Of a stretch of DNA of 31,380 nucleotides, positions 21,092 to 30,000 are shown one piece after another. The stretch is from NCBI GenBank assembly GCA_946803715.1, contig CAMPET010000049.1:196863-228242 (forward strand), given 5' to 3'. The notes below the pieces were generated by a model. It was not told the DNA's origin. It did no database searches and saw only the letters and a list, made by a program, of their open reading frames with translations. This DNA comes from Beroe ovata (Eukaryota > Ctenophora > Nuda > Beroida > Beroidae). Numbering within the stretch: position 1 is the first letter of the stretch; the number at the start of each line of letters is the position of its first letter. The position numbers and the translations under genes are program-made.

Positions 21092-24000
21092 ATGACTGAT
21101 GAGGCAGACATTATTCAATCACGGAACCTAAAGAGAGCCAAGCTTGGTCCACCAGATGTATACCCCCAGCTCAAAGAACAAAAGGAGGACAAACTTAACG
21201 ATCAAAGCTTGAAGAAGGTAAGAAAAAATGTATGGCTGAAATCTGTTTCTCCTTCTACCATAACCTGTTAGTATTCATCCACACTAAAATTTAATTTCCG
21301 TTCAGGGATTTTCTAACCCCCCTGTGACCCAAAACGAGTGCGGCTCTGCCAGAGAGAAGATCAAGGCGAAGGGACTGAGTAGTTTACACCAGAGCATCTT
21401 GAATTCTGCCAAAGACCTTGCTCAGACAAAACACAATCTCAATACTGTGAATGACAATGTCACAAGGAAAATTCATCAGAAACTTGACTTCTGGTCCGTT
21501 AATCCGAGGTAGGTGATCGATCTCAGTCCTGTGACTACCTATAATAAAAGCAGATCACATTCCCTGATTTCAAAATTCTCACTGCCTCTGGTTTCACTCA
21601 GGTCAAACCGACAGACTATCAAGAAGTTTTTCGGCGACTTGCGCTCCTCTAGTAAATCACTTTCATCGTTAGTGAAAAGCAGGATTCCATCTTTCCAGAA
21701 GAAGGATGAAATTCTAGACTTGATGGCAGAATCAGAGGTAACTTTCTCGGTATCATGGAAACTCATAACTTACCAATGGCCATTCTTTCCAACTGGCATA
21801 AACGGTTTTTCTCGTTATTTCATTCTCTGCCCTAATATTGGTTATCAAACCGCTACAACCAGGCGACCCTCTTCAGGTCCCCGTTATTCGCGCTGTATGG
21901 TTCATGAAGGTGTCAGCAGTGCATGTCAGTAACATCAGTAAGAAGCGCAATACCAGCATTGCTCTTGAGTGGACGAGGAGTCTAGCAGAGTATCTCAAGG
22001 ATAACCTCTACAGATTCGCTAACCAACACGTGTGTATCGTACTGTGCTAAACCGGAATCGTGCGTTTTATCTAGCACTTGCGTGTTCGTATTGTGTGAGA
22101 ATGCGTGAGACTTGTGTCCGTGAAATTGGTCTGTAGAATACGTTATTCCGTGGGAAAGGAATAAGGTATTCTTATGTTCTTGTCGTTGTGAAATTTTAAT
22201 CTCACTCGCGATCCATGGAGCTGATTCCAGTAATCCGTAATTCCTCAGTAATCCACCACGATTATTGATATTGCCTCCCTACAGGGTGAGGTAAGCAAGA
22301 ATCCACTGTTAACGGGGAACAAGGCTACCCAGGAAGCAAACGCAGCGAAAAACAAGTGGAATTACACGTTGAGACTGTGTCACTGTATGTACCAGGTAAT
22401 TATAATTACAATTATAATTGTAGTGTATGGGGGACTGGGGAGATGTGGTTGTATCCCGTATCATAATCATATCAGTTCTCTGTTGCTTCTCGCCAGTATT
22501 CACGCATAGGTTACTCCATACCGCACGAGTTGCAGAGTTATCATAGCACTCCTGTGTTTCATCAGTCTGCATTCACCGAATAAGCTAATCCATTAACTCA
22601 TTAACTCATTAACTCAGTATGTGTGTTGTTCTGGCAAATGAGTGTATACAGCTAGTTCCGCCTATGAGCATGTACTGCTATGTCAGTGTATGTACAGTGT
22701 GTTTACTGTTTAGTGTTTGAAGTTGTCTGTATGAGCACACTTCACCTAGAAGTAGTAGTAGTAGTGGTGTGTGATTTCATGGTGCTGACAGCACAACTCT
22801 TCACGTGTCACCCATTACCGTTGCGCGCGTCTGTGTGTACGTGTCCATGTGTATGTGTGTGTGTGTGTGTGTGTGTGTTTGTGTGTGTGTGTGAGTGATA
22901 GTGTGAGAGTGNTCAATGTTTCATAACAGTAATGTACGCGTATCAATGTTTCATAACAGTAACACAGTAATGTACGCGCGTTGTAATTTGAAGGTGGGTA
23001 CCGCTAACGCGGGTTCCCACCTTCAAATTGCTATTTTCTAGACGGAACGCGCGACACAGTATAAGGTACCCACCTTCAGGTACCCACCGTGATCCAAAAG
23101 TTCCGGGTCAATTCTAGTAACTTTCAAGAGAACAAGAAATAGAATTTATTGATGCAGTAGCGGTAAAATTTAGAGACGTCATACTTGATTTTACATTACT
23201 AATTTGACACACCCTTATTGTTCCTTACAAACGTCCATCAAACAAAATACTAGTTGGAAAACATAGTGGGAAACATTGTGGCGTAACTAGGAGTCTCAAA
23301 TCAAGAACTGAACTAGAAAATCTTATTCCTAGCTTCCAACCTTCAATGGTATTGGTTACTAAAGGGAGGGAGCCCCGGGGACAGGATGAGGCGTTGAGGC
23401 ACTGTTCAGCCTCAGCCTGCTCCCACAACTCTCCCCCTTTCCGACATATGATAACAGTTCCATTAGCCCAAGAAAATATCAAAAAATCAAATTCACAATC
23501 AAAATTCACAGTCACTTCAGTCCATTGTTCGGAATGTCTTCATATCAGCCAAGTCTTTCGTCCAACACTGCCACATCTGCGACGCCCACTTTGTCTCTGC
23601 AGAATCCACGGATGCGTTTCTCACTGGTTCACTTCTCCTCAGCAAATACAACTTCCCTTTAACGAGATCTTTATACATTCCCAGGGTATTCTTTAGTCTG
23701 ATCCTATACTCTCCCTCTCGATGCCTCTGTCCAATAACATCAATACCGTTCAGCATCTCTCTGAAAACCCTGGAAACATAATTATCAAGAAATGTTAAAC
23801 AGCTCGCGACTGCTTGTCTCAACTCGTCATGCTCTTTTGAGCCCTCAATTCTGTCAATATGGCGTTTCATGTTAGTCATACCAAACTCAATAGTGGTCAT
23901 CGAGAACATTAACCTGCTTGGTGGCGTTCCAAGTCTTTGAATCACTGGTTGCTTGTTCATCAAAGTTGCTCTTACGTATCCTCGACCAACAAATGGGGCT

Positions 24001-27000
24001 GCTAGAGTTGGTGTAATTTTTGCTCTTCCACGACCACGAACTCGTCCTTGAGACACATTTCCCGATGATTGCGAAGGCAACTTCGCCTGCTCTTTCGCTG
24101 CTTCCGTCACTGACTCGTTTATCTCTCCACTCAGCTGGCGTTCTGTACTCTTTTGTTCATCTGCTACCTCATGCTGTAGCGATGACTCTTCTGGACTAGC
24201 CTTAGACTCTCCCTTTCGCTGATCGATCTGGCTCCTGTCTGTTGATTCACTGATTGAACTTCCACGAGACGTTACAATGAACGTGTCCTCCTCTTCGTTT
24301 TTTGAATCCGCATCCGAATCTGTAGACGTTGATGAACTTGAAGAGAATTCATTCTGTAGTTTCCCCAACTTCTTTTGTAACTTTTTAATTTCTTTTCTCA
24401 ATGCTGACTGATGCAAAATCTTCTTCTTATTTTTCAAATACTTTTTGTTAGAACTTGGCGATCTTTTAATCTCAGACATTATAGTTCCCTGTAAGATGTT
24501 GGAAGATTATTTTCACAACTGGCGTGTTGCAACCAATTTCCCCCCTTTTTCCAACGATTTTGAATTGGCGATTTCAAATCAACGGCGGCGTACAACTAAC
24601 TGTCCAAACGTTGTGTAACAAACCTCACTAACTATTGCTTCTTATGGACATTAAGCCACGCCTTAAGATAAGGATCGGCGTGTTTCTTGGGTGTGCCCTT
24701 ATTGAGTGTTTCAAGTCGACTACTTCCGCGGTACAAATCGATTCAGACGGGACTGGTTCCGTAATACGTGTCTCTCGTACTGATTCTACTTCTATGTTTC
24801 TCATTTCAAAATTGTCATCAGTAGTACTTTGCCCGACTCTTTCTACCAAATTGTAGTCCAATCGCTCACGTTTGGATAAGAAATTTTGTGCTTGCCGATC
24901 CTGGCGTTGTAATCTAGCGGCATGAATAGCAACTTTAAGTAGCTGGTTACTTTTCTTTATTTTTCTGTAACAGCAAAGAGTGAAGAATACTATGACGGAT
25001 AGCACTGAGAATGCGATTGACACGAAGCAACATACTTGATTGAACTTGTTTTTGCTAATTCCTAAACCCAGATATTCCTTATTGTACTCAAAATCAACAA
25101 GTTCTGACGTATTCTTAACTATATCTTTCAGATGCGAAATGTTCAGACTCTGTTGCAATTTGACCGTGTCATCTAGATATTGTACAAACTGTGACATTTG
25201 CTGGTCAGACTCCCAGTCTAGATTCACTACTGTTAGCTCGTTATTCATTGCATACAATATTCTGCGATCTGTTTGTACTAAACTGAACGTTTCCCAACTC
25301 AGAAAATAGGTCCACTTATTTCTAATACTGACCACTTCTAATTTGGTTGTCTCATTTCTACTCATGGCTAGTATATCCTGTCTAGAAAATATTAGTGCAC
25401 CAGCTTTCAAAAACACCATCTTGTTTTTGCATTCAATAGGCACTAATGGACAAGTTTCACGGTTCATTTCCCCATTAAGGCAGCTTATTTCCGTTATGGA
25501 AGGGCTGAAACTATCTTCGAACGTTTGCTGACAAAAAATGATATCGTCTTTCGTAACACAATCGGTTGTATCCGCGGCGTAAAATACACCATCCTTCACT
25601 ATGATCGGAGAGGGCAAGTTGAAATAAAAACAAGCATCCTGTTGTAATATTGGTACGTTAACCGGCATGTAAGTTCTATGCAATGATCCATGTACCAATC
25701 TAGGTGCGACAAGTAGAAAATGAAAAATGAGATGGCCTCTCTCTTCTATAAGTTTCATGAGGTAAATGTCACCAACACGATACAAGATCTCCGGATTAGT
25801 TTTATATAACGTGCCCTCGAAGTTAGGATTATTGACAACAACCGTTTCCAAGTCTTCCAACTGTAATGTTTGTGTGAGCGAAGACTTCAATTTTCCGTGC
25901 TGAGGAGCGAACATCATTTCTTCTAGCTTATCCAGGTGACTATTTAATGTTTGTTGGTATGACATTAAGAGAGCGAGTGATGTTATATCACACTTAAGAC
26001 CTTGCAAAACAACTTGGAACTGTCCTAGGCTATCTTCAATTATTTCTAAAACCTTGTTTTGAAATATTCTAGTAGAGCGGGCGTGCTCTTGGACAGCCAC
26101 TGCAAAATCAGAAAATCTTTTTTCGAGACCGTGAACGTGCTCTCGAAGACGTCTATTCTCAGCCGGACTTTTCAAAATTTGTACAGAGTGTTATCCTCTA
26201 GGCATAACGAATTTCGTGTCATTTTCTGAGTAGTAAGCAAACATTCTAGCAGCACTGATTTCGATTTTGACGATTCAACAATTGCATCCAAGCTATAGTA
26301 CAAACTATTTTGTATCCAACATGTTTTCAAAATTTCATCATACGTCAACATTTGGCACCTCGTTTCCTGTATGCACTGAGCAATACATTCGGCAGGACTA
26401 TTTTGCTGCGACAACCCTAAAATAGAAGCCTCATATACTCGTAACTGTGGAATCCAACAATTGGTTTCAAGTTCAAAATCAAATGCTAGTTTCTCCATTT
26501 TATCCATTGACGGAACACACGTATTATTACACATCTCGGCTGGCGGTAATGGCACTTTCACTTTGTAAAACACGGACTGAAATATATTCTCTGTACTCCT
26601 AGCTAAAATGTTGGAAGGGAGCAATGCGAGTCCCATGTCCTCTTTTATGACCGGCGACGCTAAAGTTACCATATACTGATCTGTCATTGCTGTTGAAGCA
26701 TCGTTAACTATGATTGCTAATGTCACTGTAATCAAGTGTATCATCATGTGATCTGTATATGTCACGACAGACTGAAATCGCAAGCACTGTACTTGAAAGT
26801 ATGATCTGTGATTGCGAGCTTAAACTTTTTCAACCGAGAACTAGATAAAGTACTGTGTAAAGATCTGTAAGCGTAGATCTGCGTAGAGATTCGCGTCCTG
26901 ACAGCTGCCGATTAGAGAGACCATGATGGCGGCAGCCTCCTGTCCCTCTAATTACATCTGGACGTGAACAGCACTACTATGCCATCCAGGTTTCAAAGGA

Positions 27001-30000
27001 TAAACTGCTGTTTACGCTGGCTATCGTAAGCAGTTCCGTCTTTGCCTGGGTGTATTATCAATATCATCACTAAAATTCTCTTTGCATTGTAAATCTTTCA
27101 AATCTTTCAAATCTTTGTAATTCTGCTGACTCTTGTAAATTCTGATTCTGCTAATTCACTGTTATTCTGTATCTTCTAGTTCTCTAGTTCTCAATTCTAT
27201 CTTCTAACTGTACGTCTGTCATAACATCTCATTCTGATCCTCTTGTCTTGTAATCGCTCTTGATCATGATACCACTGTATTTCAGCTGCAGCTCAACCAC
27301 TGTAATCGCTTATTATAGGTTGTCATTTACTGTATTGTCGTATTAAACTGTTACATTAAACTGAATCCTTTGCGTTTCAAAAAAAATTGGTAACTCTATT
27401 TCTGTACTATTTTCAAAGCGTCGTCTGGCTTCAGCGGTCAACTATTGGTGAAAGTGGCACCATTCCCGCTGTAAATCCGCTTTCTAACTTTCTAACGATC
27501 TCCGTAACTCTGTAAAATTCTTCCGTCAACTTGTAATCTATTTGGTGGCCTTCTATTCCTAACGGGTCTTGACACAGTAATATCATTTTCGTCTGCCTCT
27601 CCTTCATCCTCGCCTGATTGTTGTAACTCTTCTTCACTAAACAGATGATCCGTGGAGCACTCTGGTAATTCTAAAAGTTCAGTGGTATCAGACGAATCTT
27701 CTAAATCGACGGTGTCACGTGGTTTTTCTGTTTTCTCAGTTATTCGAGGGACAATTCTCAAGTCACGTGGTACATACCTCAATGCATCATAATGAGCTAC
27801 CTCGGTTTTACCTGTCTCTAAATTACGTATACAATAAGTCCATTGCGACAGTATCTTATCAACAATCCAGGGACCTGAAAAACGGTTACGAAATTTCCGA
27901 TAATCTTTGATAAGAGGGCTGAGGGGCTTCCAAAGTAAAACATGATCTCCCTCCTTATAAGTTATAATTGGTGTGAAAGCCCTTTTTCTTATCATACGCA
28001 GCTTTCTGATGCAATAAACCAGCTACATTATTCTGTCTCACTAAATCAAACACTTGTCTTATGTCATAAAACTGCACAGTGGCTAAGTGAGCTCCAGTCT
28101 TATAATATTCCGTCGTGGTAGTGTCGTAAATCAAGTCGGACGGTCCTCTTAATTCACGACCAAATTGGAGTCTGAACGGGGTATACTGTGTCGTATTACA
28201 TACCGAGCTGTTGAGAGCGAAACACACAGCGGGTAGTAAATCTGGCCATGACTTTGGATTATCAGATACCAGCTTTTTCAAAACTACGACGATATGCTTA
28301 TTATAATTCTAGAGTTTGCAACGGAGCCCCAGTAACACCTACTAATTTGAATGTACCTTGGGATACTTCTCCCAACATCCCTAATTTACTGACAAGTTCG
28401 CTACTTATCAGATTTATGCTTGACCCCGTGTCAACCAATGGATAAATTACAGTACCATTTAATTGCGCTTCTATATAAACGTTCCCTTCACAAAAGTTAC
28501 TACTGGCAAAGCACTCTGTATTGTCACGTATAATCATAGTATCTACTGTATCTACTGTTTCACGTATGTCATCTACGATTACTTTTCCTGTATCAACGTT
28601 CTCACTTGCGTAGGCAATGGCCTCACATGTATCAAGCTCCCTCCCGTCAAGAGAGGGACCAACTAGTTTTTTGTTTCCTGGTTCTCATCGGAATTCGGGG
28701 TACCATCTCCATAATTGTTTGGTTTAGCTGTTTCAGGAGACCATTTATCATCATATGGACCAAATCCAAGACCTTGGTGTGCACTGACGTGTGCTCCAGA
28801 AGCCTCTCCTTGGATACGAGACTGACGCTCAATAGCTAAGTTGTAAGCTTGGGCCTGAGGTGGCGAAAGAGGACCTAATTGTGCAGATGAGCTGAGAGCA
28901 TAAGCTTGCTGTTGCCCGGACTGAGGTGGGATGTCATTTCTAAGCAGTCCCATATCCCTCAGTCGACTTCTACATTCGAGTGCGGTATGATTTGGTTTCG
29001 AACAATACTGACATAGCACGGACGGCTCTCTATTCGGTCCAAAACCAGCATTTCCTCTTCGTGCAGGCTGGCCTCTGTACTGCTGATTTCTACCGGGGTT
29101 CAAGAACCTGCATTGATAGGAAAAGTGCCCGGGTTGGTGGCATTTATAGCAAATAATAGGTCGCTGGGGACGTGGCCCATTTCCAAAGCCAACGTTATTC
29201 ACTCTGGCGGGATGAGACATGTGATCAAAATCGGATCTACCACCACGTCTAAATTCTGGGTAATGTTCAGACGTTTGCATAACTGCCACATTATACTGGT
29301 CACTATTTTTCATGGTCTCCCTAGCTCCATATGACACATCTCGACGAATGGCCTCTGCAAGCAAAACGTTAAAATCTATTTCAGAATCATCTCGCATGTT
29401 AATTAGATGCACTGCTAATTCATCTCTACGCACACCTGCGGACAAGGCATCCTTCAAAGCAGAATCTCGCGCTAGATTTTCAGTATGCCCGGGATAACCG
29501 GTTTTGCCTAATTGTCTCAAACGTTCACCATAATCAGACACTGATTCGTCAATGCGTTGAGACGCTTTCTTCAACTCAAATCTAGCTTTAACGGCTGCCT
29601 GAGGCTCTTGCAAGGTGGCTATTACGATGACCTTAAATTCTTCCCAATCGTCTGTATTGAGGGCGCCACTGTCAGTCAGCTTAGTTTGAGCGGTGATGTC
29701 AAAATACGTCATAAAAGCGTTCATGGCACTACGTCCCTCAAGTCCCATGATGCTCTTGAATGGCTCAAACCTCTCTATGAACTATTGTATGTTTATCTTA
29801 CTTGGATCATAGATTTCTGGCTTACGACTTCCCGCTACTCCGGCTCTGAACACGTCTCTCGCTTGCGTCACAGCTGTTGCTACTTCACTCCTGACTTGGG
29901 CTGCGTGTGCGTTCCGGATAGCTGCCTTCTGTTCTACCGTGAGGGCTTCTAGTGCCTCGAGTGTATCATCCATTGTAAATGCGATATATGAGGAGACGAT

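Noticed and set aside
24628-26747. Domesticated, syncytin-like envelope gene
   Set aside because: The gene is split in two frames, so it is unlikely to be under host selection as a full protein in this copy.
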